Assembly (NCBI RefSeq): GCF_016901995.1
Contig: NZ_JACJLE010000036.1
Location: forward strand, 1-45,401
Reading direction: 5' to 3'
From: Bacteroides caecigallinarum
GTDB taxonomy: Bacteria > Bacteroidota > Bacteroidia > Bacteroidales > Bacteroidaceae
Length of the DNA stretch: 45,401 nt
Shown here in pieces: positions 34,368 to 42,255 of the stretch (position 1 is its first letter; each line of letters opens with the position of its first letter). The notes under the pieces are model-generated. The model was not told the DNA's origin, did no database searches, and saw only the letters and a list, made by a program, of their open reading frames with translations. Position numbers and translations under genes: made by a program.

Positions 34368-34901
34368 TTAGCGACGGTTTCTGATGCGGGAGAGCGAAAC
34401 AGGAGTAATGCCAAGATAGGAAGCTATGTAATGTTGCGGCACTCGTTGGATGATATTTGGATATTCCTTCAACAGTTCTTCGTACCTTTGCTGTGGTGTA
34501 TTCTTGATACGGGACAGGAACAGGTGCTGGTAGAAGCTGAACCTCTCTATAATTTTCTCTTCATATAGCTTTCTTAATGAAGAATTGCCTTCTATCTTAT
34601 TGTAGAAGTCTTCTTTCTTTATAAACAGGACTTCTGACGGCTCGATACTTTCCAGTGAGAACAGGCTCGGTGTACCTTTGTACAGACTGTCAAATGAAGC
34701 CACGAAATCTCCCTCGAAGAAAAACTGGAAGGTTATATCCTTTCCCTCATTGTAGAAAAACAATCTCAGACAACCTTTGCGGATAAGGTATATCCTATCC
34801 GCAATCTTACCTTCCTCCAGCAATATGGTCTTAGGTGGAATGGGCAAGGTTTCTGCTGTATTATGATTAAAAATATGATTGATTAAATTGTCTTTTGTCA
34901 T
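34368..34901 (-). CDS. Crp/Fnr family transcriptional regulator
   Basis: The 177-residue protein has an N-terminal cyclic-nucleotide-binding-like beta barrel (about 20-120; LLEEGKIADRIYLIRKGCLRLF) and a short C-terminal helix-turn-helix (about 150-175; YIASYLGITPVSLSRIRNR). It has neither the Cys set of FNR nor an obvious cAMP-binding Arg-Ser pair, as usual for the many Bacteroidetes paralogues that act on neighbouring genes. The DUF4405 gene downstream is the likely target. A -7 box TAACTTTG (minus strand 34913-34906) lies only 5 bp from the ATG, so the transcript could be nearly leaderless. Confidence 0.9.
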   Translation of the reverse strand: MTKDNLINHIFNHNTAETLPIPPKTILLEEGKIADRIYLIRKGCLRLFFYNEGKDITFQFFFEGDFVASFDSLYKGTPSLFSLESIEPSEVLFIKKEDFYNKIEGNSSLRKLYEEKIIERFSFYQHLFLSRIKNTPQQRYEELLKEYPNIIQRVPQHYIASYLGITPVSLSRIRNRR

Positions 34902-35011
34902 AATCCAAAGTTATGAATAATTTGGCATTCGCTAAAGGTTAGAACAATATCATTATTCCCTAATCCGCAAGAAACCGTGCTGAAAGACGCGGATATTATG
35001 GCATAAATACC

Positions 35012-35055
35012 GATGAAAGTCAGGAACGAGCATGACCTGATTATGAACTTTCATC
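35012..35055 (-). terminator. stem-loop after the flavin reductase genes
   Basis: GATGAAAGT (35012-35020) pairs with ACTTTCATC (35047-35055), with an inner CAGG/CCTG. No T-run follows on the minus strand, so termination strength is doubtful. The remaining 34914-35011 spacer shows nothing recognisable. Confidence 0.5.
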
Positions 35056-35060
35056 TTTTA

Positions 35061-35678
35061 TTAAATGAAATTGGTTCTTAGCCTTGGTTCGTATGTTGGC
35101 TTTTCTATTCCTGCTTTCTTGCCGCTTTCAATGCATTTCAGTAGCCATGCCATGTTTTGCCCCAAGACTCTCATGGTTTGTAGCCCTTCTTTGTCTTGGT
35201 TAACATCATCAGGTGTGAAGCCATGTACAGAATTCCAATATTGAGATGATACAATTGGCATGTTGCAAATCGTGAAATATTGATTGAGTTGCTCAAAGGT
35301 TGCAGAGGCTCCTCCCCGTCGGCAAGAAACTACAGATGCTCCCAGTTTGCCAGCCATACGTTTTTCTGTGGCAAAAAATAATCTGTTCAAAAACGAAATC
35401 AGTTGACCTGTCGGTGCGCTATAATAGACGGGGGAACCTATGACGATTCCGTTAAATTCATCCAACCTCATCTGGATATCTCGTACGATATCTTTTTGGA
35501 AACAAAAACCTGTCGTCATGCAATTCATACAAGCAATACAACCAGAAACAGGCGCTTTACCCAAATGAAGCATTTCAGTCTCTATTCCATTTTGTTGTAA
35601 TGTTGTTTCCACTTCGTGTAATGCCGTATAAGTGCAGCCCTTTTTATGAGGGCTGCCATTTATAAGTAATACTTTCAT
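35061..35678 (-). CDS. NAD(P)H-dependent FMN reductase family protein with CxxCxxC motif
   Basis: This flavodoxin-fold protein of 205 residues has the FMN phosphate loop NGSPHKKGCT at 7-16 and GSPVYYSAPTGQL at about 81-93. Between them CIACMNC (about 47-53) resembles the cysteine motif of iron-sulfur flavoproteins, where it binds a 4Fe-4S cluster. Such enzymes reduce quinones, azo or nitro compounds, or chromate; the substrate here is unknown. It is 6 bp downstream of a second, related gene, so the pair forms an operon with the NTF2-like gene under the HxlR-divergent promoter. Confidence 0.87.
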   Translation of the reverse strand: MKVLLINGSPHKKGCTYTALHEVETTLQQNGIETEMLHLGKAPVSGCIACMNCMTTGFCFQKDIVRDIQMRLDEFNGIVIGSPVYYSAPTGQLISFLNRLFFATEKRMAGKLGASVVSCRRGGASATFEQLNQYFTICNMPIVSSQYWNSVHGFTPDDVNQDKEGLQTMRVLGQNMAWLLKCIESGKKAGIEKPTYEPRLRTNFI

Positions 35679-35684
35679 TTGTTG

Positions 35685-36224
35685 TCAAAATTTATAAGCC
35701 AGTTCTGCCGCCTGTTTACAGCCATCAGTATTCTTTATCTCTCCCTCATTCAGTACACCTGGTATGAGCACTTCTCCTGCCAGTTCCCATTTCAGCAAAG
35801 CTGCAGTTCTTTCCATAGAAATACGAACACCATCCATGACGGTCGGATCGTCTTCTTCACAGCATGTTATCAGTCCCCATTTCTTTCCGGCAACTTCCTT
35901 TCCGCCTACCACAAGTGAAAACATACAATCAATAACTCCCTTTATCTGTGCCGGTATTGAATACCAATAAACGGGCATGGTAAATACAATGGCATCGGAG
36001 TCAACTATTGAAGATGCGATAATGTCAAATTCTTCATTGAAAGAACAGGCTTTCCCAGTCTTGTAACATGTCATACAGGCATGGCAGCCTCCAATCTTCA
36101 TAAATGCTGCATCAAAACGTTTTATTTCATGCCCACAATGTTCTGCTTCCTTTATAAAAGTTTCTGTCATGGCGAAACTGTTGCCATGTTTGCGTGGACT
36201 ACCTGTGATAACTGTTATTCTCAT
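35685..36224 (-). CDS. NAD(P)H-dependent FMN reductase family protein
   Basis: This 179-residue flavodoxin-fold protein has ITGSPRKHGNS at 6-16 (FMN loop), CHACMTCYKTGKACSF at about 47-62 with four cysteines, and FTMPVYWYSIPAQIK at about 81-95. It is a paralogue of the downstream 205-residue protein but shorter at the C-terminus. It probably handles electrophilic or quinone-like substrates. It lies 14 bp after the NTF2-like gene. Confidence 0.88.
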   Translation of the reverse strand: MRITVITGSPRKHGNSFAMTETFIKEAEHCGHEIKRFDAAFMKIGGCHACMTCYKTGKACSFNEEFDIIASSIVDSDAIVFTMPVYWYSIPAQIKGVIDCMFSLVVGGKEVAGKKWGLITCCEEDDPTVMDGVRISMERTAALLKWELAGEVLIPGVLNEGEIKNTDGCKQAAELAYKF

Positions 36225-36238
36225 GATATTTCCACCTT

Positions 36239-36622
36239 TTATTTTTGAATAGTATCTGAGTTCTGATTATATGCTTTTGCTACGCATTTCCATTCGTTGT
36301 TTATCTTTAACAGGAGCAAATAATCTGTAAAATCAATTCTGTCGCCCCATTTTTCTTCTAATACACGCACAACTGCTACAGTTTCTTCCACAGAAACGAT
36401 GTCTATACGTGCCTTAAAGTTATTACCAGCACTTACCGTATCAACATTATGGTAGAATTGCTCGATGGAACCGTGTTCTAATTTGCCATCCAAATAGCCG
36501 AATAAGACTGCTTCATCGACAAATAGATCTTTTGCATAACTACTGTTTCCTTCTGCTACACTTTTAACAAATTTCATGGCAGCGTTTTCCACTGCTTTGT
36601 ATTCTTCAATATTAGCTCTCAT
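36239..36622 (-). CDS. NTF2-like / putative lumazine-binding family protein
   Basis: This 127-residue alpha+beta cone protein has the N-terminal helix pattern AVENAAMKFVKSVAEGNSSYAKDLFVDEA and the C-terminal strand LLLLKINNEWKCVAKAY typical of the SnoaL/DUF4440 and lumazine-binding-like groups. No catalytic residues can be named with confidence. It is the first gene of the unit divergent from hxlR, so its expression probably follows the HxlR signal. Confidence 0.75.
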   Translation of the reverse strand: MRANIEEYKAVENAAMKFVKSVAEGNSSYAKDLFVDEAVLFGYLDGKLEHGSIEQFYHNVDTVSAGNNFKARIDIVSVEETVAVVRVLEEKWGDRIDFTDYLLLLKINNEWKCVAKAYNQNSDTIQK

Positions 36623-36655
36623 AATTTTATATTTTATGTGTTATTAATTCTATTG

Positions 36656-36687
36656 CAAAGTTAGGCGGTAGCCTCTGTTTATACAAG
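36656..36687 (-). promoter_or_regulatory. promoter of the flavin-reductase unit
   Basis: On the minus strand CTTG (36687-36684), 20 bp, TAACTTTG (36663-36656). It lies directly beside the HxlR-type operator. Confidence 0.6.
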
Positions 36688-36704
36688 TACCGTAAAATTA
36701 TTCA

Positions 36705-36728
36705 TATACCGAAAATTTATTCGGTATA
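36705..36728. promoter_or_regulatory. palindromic operator between hxlR and its divergent unit
   Basis: TATACCGAA (36705-36713), 6 bp, TTCGGTATA (36720-36728): a perfect 9-bp inverted repeat. A partial copy, TACCGTAAAATTATT, lies just upstream (about 36688-36702). The position between the two divergent starts suits an HxlR dimer site. Confidence 0.65.
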
Positions 36729-36777
36729 CTTATTCTTCTGTATATTATTAGTAATTTTACCACAAAAACAGAATAAT

Positions 36778-37125
36778 ATGTACGAACGAAAAATACCTAT
36801 AGACTTGGATTGCCCGTTACGATTGACCATGAGTCTTATAGACTCTAAATGGAAATCGTGTATATTGGATGAGTTGCGTTATCGCTCGATGCGGCCCAGT
36901 GAGCTTCATAAGGCATTACCAGAAGCTACTCCAAGAGTGTTAGACATACAATTGAAAGAATTGGTAGAAGATGGTCTGGTAAAGAAAACCATATTCCCCG
37001 AGCTTCCACCTCGCTCGGAATATTCAATAACGTCTCTTGGACTTACTCTTATCCCAATTATTGATGCTATGCTCGAATGGGGAAAAAAGAATAAGGATTT
37101 ATTTGAGAGAAAATATGGTAAGTAA
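36778..37125 (+). CDS. HxlR-type winged-helix regulator
   Basis: The 115-residue protein has the HxlR order: CPLRLTMSLIDSKWKSCILDEL at the N-terminus, the recognition segment MRPSELHKALPEATPRVLDIQLKELVEDGLVKK (about 38-70) and SEYSITSLGLTLIPIIDAMLEWG. Cys12 sits where several HxlR proteins (for example HypR, QorR) sense disulfide or electrophile stress. Divergent FMN reductases fit that model: the regulator senses a reactive compound and de-represses its detoxification. Confidence 0.9.
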   Translation: MYERKIPIDLDCPLRLTMSLIDSKWKSCILDELRYRSMRPSELHKALPEATPRVLDIQLKELVEDGLVKKTIFPELPPRSEYSITSLGLTLIPIIDAMLEWGKKNKDLFERKYGK

Positions 37126-37141
37126 GTTCTATCTCTTTGCC

Positions 37142-37159
37142 CCTTGACCATCGTCAAGG
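37142..37159 (+). terminator. terminator of hxlR
   Basis: CCTTGAC (37142-37148), CATC loop, GTCAAGG (37153-37159), followed by TTTATAT. Confidence 0.65.
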
Positions 37160-37275
37160 TTTATATGATATTTTTCACGAAAAAAGAAAAGTGAAATCTT
37201 ATTGTTAAGATTTTATTTTATATTTGCGCCGCTTAAAAGGAAAACAAATATATGTAGAACAAAAAACTACTTTTT

Positions 37276-39291
37276 ATGGCAAACTTATCAAAAGAAGGCA
37301 ATATTCAACATAAACTTGGATTTGCCGGGTTACTCATCACATTGGGTATTGTTTTTGGTGACATTGGAACATCGCCACTCTATGTTATGAAAGCCATCAT
37401 TCATACTGGAGAAGCTCTTGATGAAAATTATGTTTTAGGCGCATTGTCTTGTATCATATGGACGCTTACTCTTCAGACTACGGTGAAATATGTGCTGGTG
37501 GCTCTCCGTGCCGACAATAACGGGGAGGGTGGCATACTTGCGCTTTATGCCCTTTTACGCCGCCACAGAAGAAGGTGGATTTACATCATTGCCATTATCG
37601 GTGCGAGCACTTTGCTTGCTGATGGTATTATCACTCCAGCCATTACGGTCACAACTGCCATAGAAGGACTTGAAAGTATCAGTCCGCATCTGCCTGTGAT
37701 TCCTATTACACTGACCATTATTACCATTATATTTTTCGTTCAGCGTTTTGGTACAGAAAATATAGGACGGTCATTTGGCATATTTATGCTACTTTGGTTC
37801 CTGCTTCTTGGAATCGCCGGAGCTATCAGTCTGACTTCCTATCCTCAAGTATTCAAGGCATTCAATCCTTACTATGCCATACGGTTATTAGTGGAATCCC
37901 CCCACTGGTTTCTGATATTGGGTGCCGTTTTCTTGTGTACCACTGGTGCAGAAGCCTTATACTCTGATTTAGGGCACTGTGGCAGACGAAATATTACGGT
38001 CAGTTGGATATTTGTAAAGGTGATGCTTATTCTAAATTATTTGGGGCAAGGAGCGTGGGTATTGCATCATCCGGAAAGTGCAGAAGGTACAGTGAACCCA
38101 TTTTATTCAATCATGCCACAAGAAATACTGTTGTTTTCCATAGCAATGGCTACCGGGGCAGCTATTGTTGCGAGCCAAGCTCTAATAAGCGGTTCATTTT
38201 CCATATTGAGTGAAGCTATGAACTTGAATTTCTGGCCTCGTATGCGTATTAAGCACCCTACCAACGTAAAAGGTCAGTCATTTATTCCAATGGTAAACCT
38301 TGTAATGTATATTGGAGTAATATTTACTATATTGTTGTTTCGAGATTCCACCCACATGGAAGCCGCTTATGGACTTGCCATAACTATTACAATGTTGATG
38401 ACAACATTGTTGTTGGGATTCTATTTGCATATGCATAACATTCCACGCATTCTATCAATACTGTTTGTCGGCGGATATTGTGTTATTGAAGGTATTTTCC
38501 TTGCTGCAAACCTGTCCAAATTTATGGTCGGAGGTTGGTTTACGCTGTTAATAGGTGGATTATTATGTTTTATCATGTTTGTATGGGTAAGTGCCAACAA
38601 AATTCGTCGAAAACATATGTCTTCCAAACGGTTAAGTGAATACTACAACATTATTTCTGATATTAAGGCGGACGAAAGCATATCCAAATATGCTTCTAAT
38701 CTTGTCTATGTGAATCATGCAGACAAAGAAGGTTGTGTGGACGATAAATTGTTGTATTCCATAATTAATAAGCAGCCTAAACGGGCAGATCATTATTGGC
38801 TTATTAACCTTGAATTTGTGGATACACCAGACACACTTGAATATAATTGTTCCACATTAATAAAAGGGACATTGTTTAGTATAACCATGCGTATAGGTTT
38901 TCGTATAGAACCGCGCGTGAGCCTTTATTTACGACAAGTAGTTGATGACCTTGTTGCGGATGGTGAAGTAGAACTAACAAGCTCTTATCCTTCATTGCAT
39001 AAGAATGGCATACCGGGTGATTTTCGCTTTATTATTATCCACCGGATATATTATCCTGAAGATTCCCGTAACCGCCGACAAAATTTGCTGATGAGCCTTT
39101 ATGCCTTAATTAGAAAGATAGGCATTGGAGAACCGAGTGCGTTGGGGCTTGACACATCGGTTGTTGTTGTCGAGCGTGTACCGTTAATTATAGCTAATAG
39201 GGCAAAACATATTCGTCGTATAGAGCGGATTAAGCCTGAAAAATGCGATAATGATGCTAATATAGTCTTGGAAGAACAGAATGTATCATAA
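37276..39291 (+). CDS. kup: Kup-type potassium uptake permease
   Basis: Kup is a secondary potassium:proton symporter of the KUP/HAK/KT family. The 671-residue protein is full length, with about 12 membrane helices to residue 440 and a soluble C-terminal region. The signature GIVFGDIGTSPLYVMK lies at about 25-40, followed by RADNNGEGGILALYALL and GASTLLADGIITPAITV, then LGHCGRRNI. A -7 box TATATTTG (37219-37226) precedes it by 50 bp. Kup as cargo of an integrative element is unusual; it has no clear link to the flavoprotein genes. Confidence 0.96.
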   Translation: MANLSKEGNIQHKLGFAGLLITLGIVFGDIGTSPLYVMKAIIHTGEALDENYVLGALSCIIWTLTLQTTVKYVLVALRADNNGEGGILALYALLRRHRRRWIYIIAIIGASTLLADGIITPAITVTTAIEGLESISPHLPVIPITLTIITIIFFVQRFGTENIGRSFGIFMLLWFLLLGIAGAISLTSYPQVFKAFNPYYAIRLLVESPHWFLILGAVFLCTTGAEALYSDLGHCGRRNITVSWIFVKVMLILNYLGQGAWVLHHPESAEGTVNPFYSIMPQEILLFSIAMATGAAIVASQALISGSFSILSEAMNLNFWPRMRIKHPTNVKGQSFIPMVNLVMYIGVIFTILLFRDSTHMEAAYGLAITITMLMTTLLLGFYLHMHNIPRILSILFVGGYCVIEGIFLAANLSKFMVGGWFTLLIGGLLCFIMFVWVSANKIRRKHMSSKRLSEYYNIISDIKADESISKYASNLVYVNHADKEGCVDDKLLYSIINKQPKRADHYWLINLEFVDTPDTLEYNCSTLIKGTLFSITMRIGFRIEPRVSLYLRQVVDDLVADGEVELTSSYPSLHKNGIPGDFRFIIIHRIYYPEDSRNRRQNLLMSLYALIRKIGIGEPSALGLDTSVVVVERVPLIIANRAKHIRRIERIKPEKCDNDANIVLEEQNVS

Positions 39292-39393
39292 GTGACTTGC
39301 TATAATTATTGTCTGCATTTACGGTTTAGTTCTGTCTTTTGTATATACATCCAAACTAACCTAAACCTATTCTTGTTGGCAGTAATAAACGTG

Positions 39394-39445
39394 CTGGCGA
39401 AAAGAGAAAGAATGGCTTTCCTTCTTTTCGCCAGTAGTGTTTTTT
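39394..39445. terminator. terminator between kup and the DUF1016 gene
   Basis: CTGGCGAAAAGA (39394-39405) pairs with TCTTTTCGCCAG (39423-39434), then TAGTGTTTTTT. It serves the two convergent genes. Confidence 0.8.
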
Positions 39446-39449
39446 ATTG

Positions 39450-40607
39450 CTAATAGTTTGCAGTTGAAATGAACTTCTTAATTTCCTCTTCAGTGGGAAG
39501 TTCTATCATATACTTTTGCACGAAGATGTTCGGGTCTAATCCGGCAGTGGCGTATTTTACCAACGTGTCGCCCTTCTCGGTGCAAAGCAGGATGCCGACA
39601 GGCGGATTGTCGTCGGGTTGCATCACTTCCGCCTTGAAGTAGTTAAGATATAGGTTCAGTTGCGAAGCGTATTCGTGGCGGAACTTGTCTATCTTCAATT
39701 CCACGATGACATGGCATTTCAAAATGCGGTGGTAAAACACGAGGTCGGCAAAGAAATAATCCCCGTCTATCAGGATTCTCTTTTGGCGTGCTTCGAAGCA
39801 GAAGCCATGTCCCATTTCCAACAGGAAGCGTTGCAGGTTGTCCAGAATGGATTGCTCCAAGTTGTTTTCCGTTACCAAAGCACGGTCGTTCAATCCCAAG
39901 AACTCCAACGTAACGGGCGTGTTAATAATGTCTTTGGGCTGCAGCGGCATGGCTTGCCGCTGCACCAAGGCAGACAAGGTTTCCTTATTTTGGGATAATC
40001 CGCTGCGTTCGTAATAGAGGGAATTGATTTGCCGCTCCAATTCCTTTACTGACCAGCAGCCCCGAATGGCTTCCATTTCGTAGAAAGCACGTTTAATGGG
40101 GTTGTCAATGGGAGAAATCGCATTCAAATGAGTGGACGATAGACGACTAAACAACTTTTCAGGTGGGGTTATCCATCTGTTTTGAGCCGATTGAATATAT
40201 TGAGAAGATTCGGCGGTTGGCGACCGCCGAATTTCATCATCGGATTTGGCGGTCAATAACCGCCGAATTGGGTCTGCAAATTCGGCGGACAGTGTGTGCC
40301 GAATTTCGCTTCCTGCCAATATGTATTGTGCGATAGGCTCTTTCAGTTGCGGATAAACAAGGTATAGCCGCCGGAACTCACGAAACCTGCGCTCGTTCAG
40401 TCCTTTGACATTCAACCGCTGTTCCAGTTTCTTCAACAGTTGTTCGCCGTATGCGGCACGGTCTTCACCGTTTTGCTCAAACTCCACGATATAGCAGCCC
40501 ATGAGCCAATTGCGGGCAGTCAGGGCGAGGTTTACAGCGTGTGCGGCTTGCGCCTGCAACGTGCTTTGTATCGTGCTGATATGTTTTACTAATGCTTCAA
40601 AGTCCAT
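39450..40607 (-). CDS. DUF1016 (YhcG-type) PD-(D/E)xK nuclease family protein
   Basis: This 385-residue protein has an N-terminal DUF1016 helical domain (about 1-115; LTARNWLMGCYIVEFEQNG, RFREFRRLYLVYPQL) and a C-terminal PD-(D/E)xK-like domain (about 230-370) with ILIDGDYFFADLVFYHR and CHVIVELKID, giving the Asp and Glu-x-Lys of the fold. Between them (about 98-135) are three 12-residue repeats encoded by DNA palindromes (see 40208-40304). Family members accompany recombinases and restriction genes; DNA processing or defence is suspected but not shown. A TACCTTTG -7 box lies at 40620-40613, between this gene and the integrase. Confidence 0.88.
   Translation of the reverse strand: MDFEALVKHISTIQSTLQAQAAHAVNLALTARNWLMGCYIVEFEQNGEDRAAYGEQLLKKLEQRLNVKGLNERRFREFRRLYLVYPQLKEPIAQYILAGSEIRHTLSAEFADPIRRLLTAKSDDEIRRSPTAESSQYIQSAQNRWITPPEKLFSRLSSTHLNAISPIDNPIKRAFYEMEAIRGCWSVKELERQINSLYYERSGLSQNKETLSALVQRQAMPLQPKDIINTPVTLEFLGLNDRALVTENNLEQSILDNLQRFLLEMGHGFCFEARQKRILIDGDYFFADLVFYHRILKCHVIVELKIDKFRHEYASQLNLYLNYFKAEVMQPDDNPPVGILLCTEKGDTLVKYATAGLDPNIFVQKYMIELPTEEEIKKFISTANY
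40208..40304. repeat. three in-frame palindromes with exact 36-bp period
   Basis: ATTCGGCGGT/ACCGCCGAAT (40208-40232), ATTTGGCGGT/ACCGCCGAAT (40244-40268) and ATTCGGC/GCCGAAT (40280-40304) are centred at 40220, 40256 and 40292. The period equals 12 codons. On the minus strand they encode EIRHTLSAEFAD, PIRRLLTAKSDD and EIRRSPTAESSQ. Confidence 0.9.
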
Positions 40608-40632
40608 AATTGCAAAGGTAAGTCTTTTATGG

Positions 40633-41862
40633 TTAAAACTTTAATTCCGGCAGGCTGTTTATCGCCTCCTCTTTCAATTTATCCACCGCACGGGTGTATT
40701 TCTCCGTATGTTTCAGTCCGCTATGCCCGAGCAGGCTGGCAACCGTCTTGATGTTCGCCCCATTGTTGAGGATATTCACGGCGAATGAGTGACGGGCGCA
40801 ATGCCAGCTTATGTGCTTATCTATCCCGGCTCTTTTCACCCAACGCTTGACGGATTTGCAGCAACTTTCATACGAAGGCAGGTTGAAGATGAGAGCGTCT
40901 TTGTTACCGTCTGCCGGCGGTTCTCCCACAAGCGAAAGAAGACCGTCATTGAGCGGAATGACCACACCGCTACTGGCGGAATGACCTTTGGTCTTGTTCT
41001 GCTCAAATTTTAGCAGCTTATTAGCGTAGTCGATATTCTTATAGGTAAGGTCTTTCACATCACAGAAGCGCAAGCCACAATACAGGCAAAAGATAAACGC
41101 ACGCCTTACGTTGGGGTTCTCGTTGTCATAATGGCACGCAATCAACCGCTGGATTTCTTCCGGCGAAAGCACGTCCTTGCGTAGTATCTGGCTATCCGCC
41201 TTGCAGGTAACGCCTTTGCAGGGGTCTTTCAGCATCACATCGTGGTCAATCGCATAGTGGATAACCTTCTTGAAACGCTGGAAGATGCTTTTAGCCCCTT
41301 CGCCCACGCTCCGGGATTGCAGATAAGCTACGAACTGTTCCATCATGTCCTTCGTGATAAGTTCCGGCTTGATGCCGAACTCGTGCATCGGGTAATGCTC
41401 CTTCAAAAAGTCCTTGAAACGGCTTAGGGCGATTTGCACCATCCGAATGTCTTTCTTGGTATAGTCATTGATATAGGCTTGAAAATAATCCAAGAAATTC
41501 ACGTTCCGGTCTTTTTTCAGGCGATAGCCCAACATGCTTTCCTTGAACTCCTGTTCACGTTCGGCACGTATTTTTACAGCAAGCTCCAGTGTTTCCTTGT
41601 TCTGCTGGCGTTCCGCAGGGGTACGTGGCTTCTCTATCAGATACAGGCTGAGGTTCTCTTTTCGCCTGTGATGCTTGATAGCGAACTTCGGCTTTCCCCG
41701 CATCTTACCGCTTTCATAATACACCTGATTACCGTTTTCATCCAATACAGGCTTTTCCTCTCTACCCAAATAATACTCCAGATACAAACTAATTCTGCCG
41801 TCCGACAGCCTGTTTTGCTCCAATTTAGGGTTTTCTTTCGTTTTATTTTCTAACTTTGCCAT
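40633..41862 (-). CDS. int: tyrosine recombinase/integrase
   Basis: This 409-residue site-specific recombinase has an N-terminal arm-type region (about 1-115), a SAM-like core-binding domain (about 120-215) and a C-terminal catalytic domain. The active site is complete: Arg265 in YCGLRFCDV, His354 and Arg357 in SWHCARHSF, His380 in LLGHSG and nucleophile Tyr389 in HTEKYTRAV. It resembles integrases of Bacteroides mobilisable and conjugative elements. The start is about 245 bp inside the right attachment repeat. Its promoter reads TTTG (41975-41972), 18 bp, TACCTTTG (41953-41946) on the minus strand. Confidence 0.95.
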   Translation of the reverse strand: MAKLENKTKENPKLEQNRLSDGRISLYLEYYLGREEKPVLDENGNQVYYESGKMRGKPKFAIKHHRRKENLSLYLIEKPRTPAERQQNKETLELAVKIRAEREQEFKESMLGYRLKKDRNVNFLDYFQAYINDYTKKDIRMVQIALSRFKDFLKEHYPMHEFGIKPELITKDMMEQFVAYLQSRSVGEGAKSIFQRFKKVIHYAIDHDVMLKDPCKGVTCKADSQILRKDVLSPEEIQRLIACHYDNENPNVRRAFIFCLYCGLRFCDVKDLTYKNIDYANKLLKFEQNKTKGHSASSGVVIPLNDGLLSLVGEPPADGNKDALIFNLPSYESCCKSVKRWVKRAGIDKHISWHCARHSFAVNILNNGANIKTVASLLGHSGLKHTEKYTRAVDKLKEEAINSLPELKF

Positions 41863-41945
41863 TGTTTAGAGGTTTTATCCCGATTTAGATACCGTAACCG
41901 GGTGATTACGCTAAATAATTGATTTTCTTTTGTTTTTCGATATTG

Positions 41946-41993
41946 CAAAGGTACAAAAGAAAATGAAATTTCAAAGTGTACTAAAAGTGTACT
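41946..41993. promoter_or_regulatory. integrase promoter overlapping AAGTGTACT direct repeats
   Basis: The promoter boxes are at 41946-41953 and 41972-41975. AAGTGTACT occurs at 41974-41982 and 41985-41993, 11 bp apart. Its position by the right end suits integrase arm or excisionase sites; this is inference. The rest of 41863-42107 is AT-rich without a supportable gene. Confidence 0.5.
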
Positions 41994-42107
41994 TAATGAC
42001 GAAAAATGGGCAAAATATGGCAAAAATGGAGAAAATAAGAAATATGCAAATAGTTGATAATAAGAAAGATAAATTCTTTTGTTTTCCTATGATTTCTGTG
42101 GCTTGTA

Positions 42108-42140
42108 CCGGGTCTGGGTACAAGAAAAAAAGCTAAGTAT
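42108..42140. mobile_element. right attachment site of the integrative element
   Basis: A 33-bp copy, one mismatch, of the tRNA-Leu 3' end and downstream sequence at 33718-33750. Here no tRNA body precedes it. Confidence 0.88.
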
Positions 42141-42167
42141 AGGAATGACTATTACTTAGCTTTTTTT
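42125..42167 (+). terminator. terminator at the right attachment site
   Basis: AAAAAAGCTAAGTA pairs with TACTTAGCTTTTTT around a 15-base loop, then T-rich sequence. It is probably the original terminator of the tRNA unit, displaced 8.4 kb by the insertion. Confidence 0.7.
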
Positions 42168-42197
42168 GTTTTTACATGTAAAAACAATTTCTTTTCT

Positions 42198-42228
42198 TTT
42201 GTTAAGACATAAAAAGAATGTATTTTTG
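42198..42228 (+). promoter_or_regulatory. promoter of the Fic gene
   Basis: TTTG (42198-42201), 19 bp, TATTTTTG (42221-42228): exact consensus. It decides the start of the gene at 42256 rather than an upstream TTG at 42166. Confidence 0.75.
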
Positions 42229-42255
42229 AAAAAATCAACCAATCAATTACAAGAT

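Larger units (their letters stand above)
33718..42140. mobile_element. 8.4-kb integrative genomic element in tRNA-Leu
   Basis: The element is bounded by the 33-bp direct repeats and carries a tyrosine recombinase close to its right end, the standard layout of tRNA-targeted integrative islands. It encodes nine proteins: DUF4405, Crp/Fnr, two flavin reductases, an NTF2-like protein, HxlR, Kup, a DUF1016 protein and integrase. There are no visible relaxase, conjugation, replication or phage structural genes, so it is not self-transmissible on this evidence; it may be mobilised by other elements or be a decayed one. Confidence 0.8.

Noticed and set aside
37226..37275. Riboswitch (c-di-AMP type) before kup
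   Set aside because: The leader after the -7 box is only about 40 nt, too short for such an element, and no stem pattern is visible.
41930..42136. Small ORF near the right attachment site
   Set aside because: It overlaps the integrase promoter and the attachment repeat and has no ribosome site or recognisable motif.
42166..42255. 30 extra N-terminal residues of the Fic protein from a TTG start
   Set aside because: They would be encoded inside a terminator and across the Fic promoter boxes at 42198-42228.
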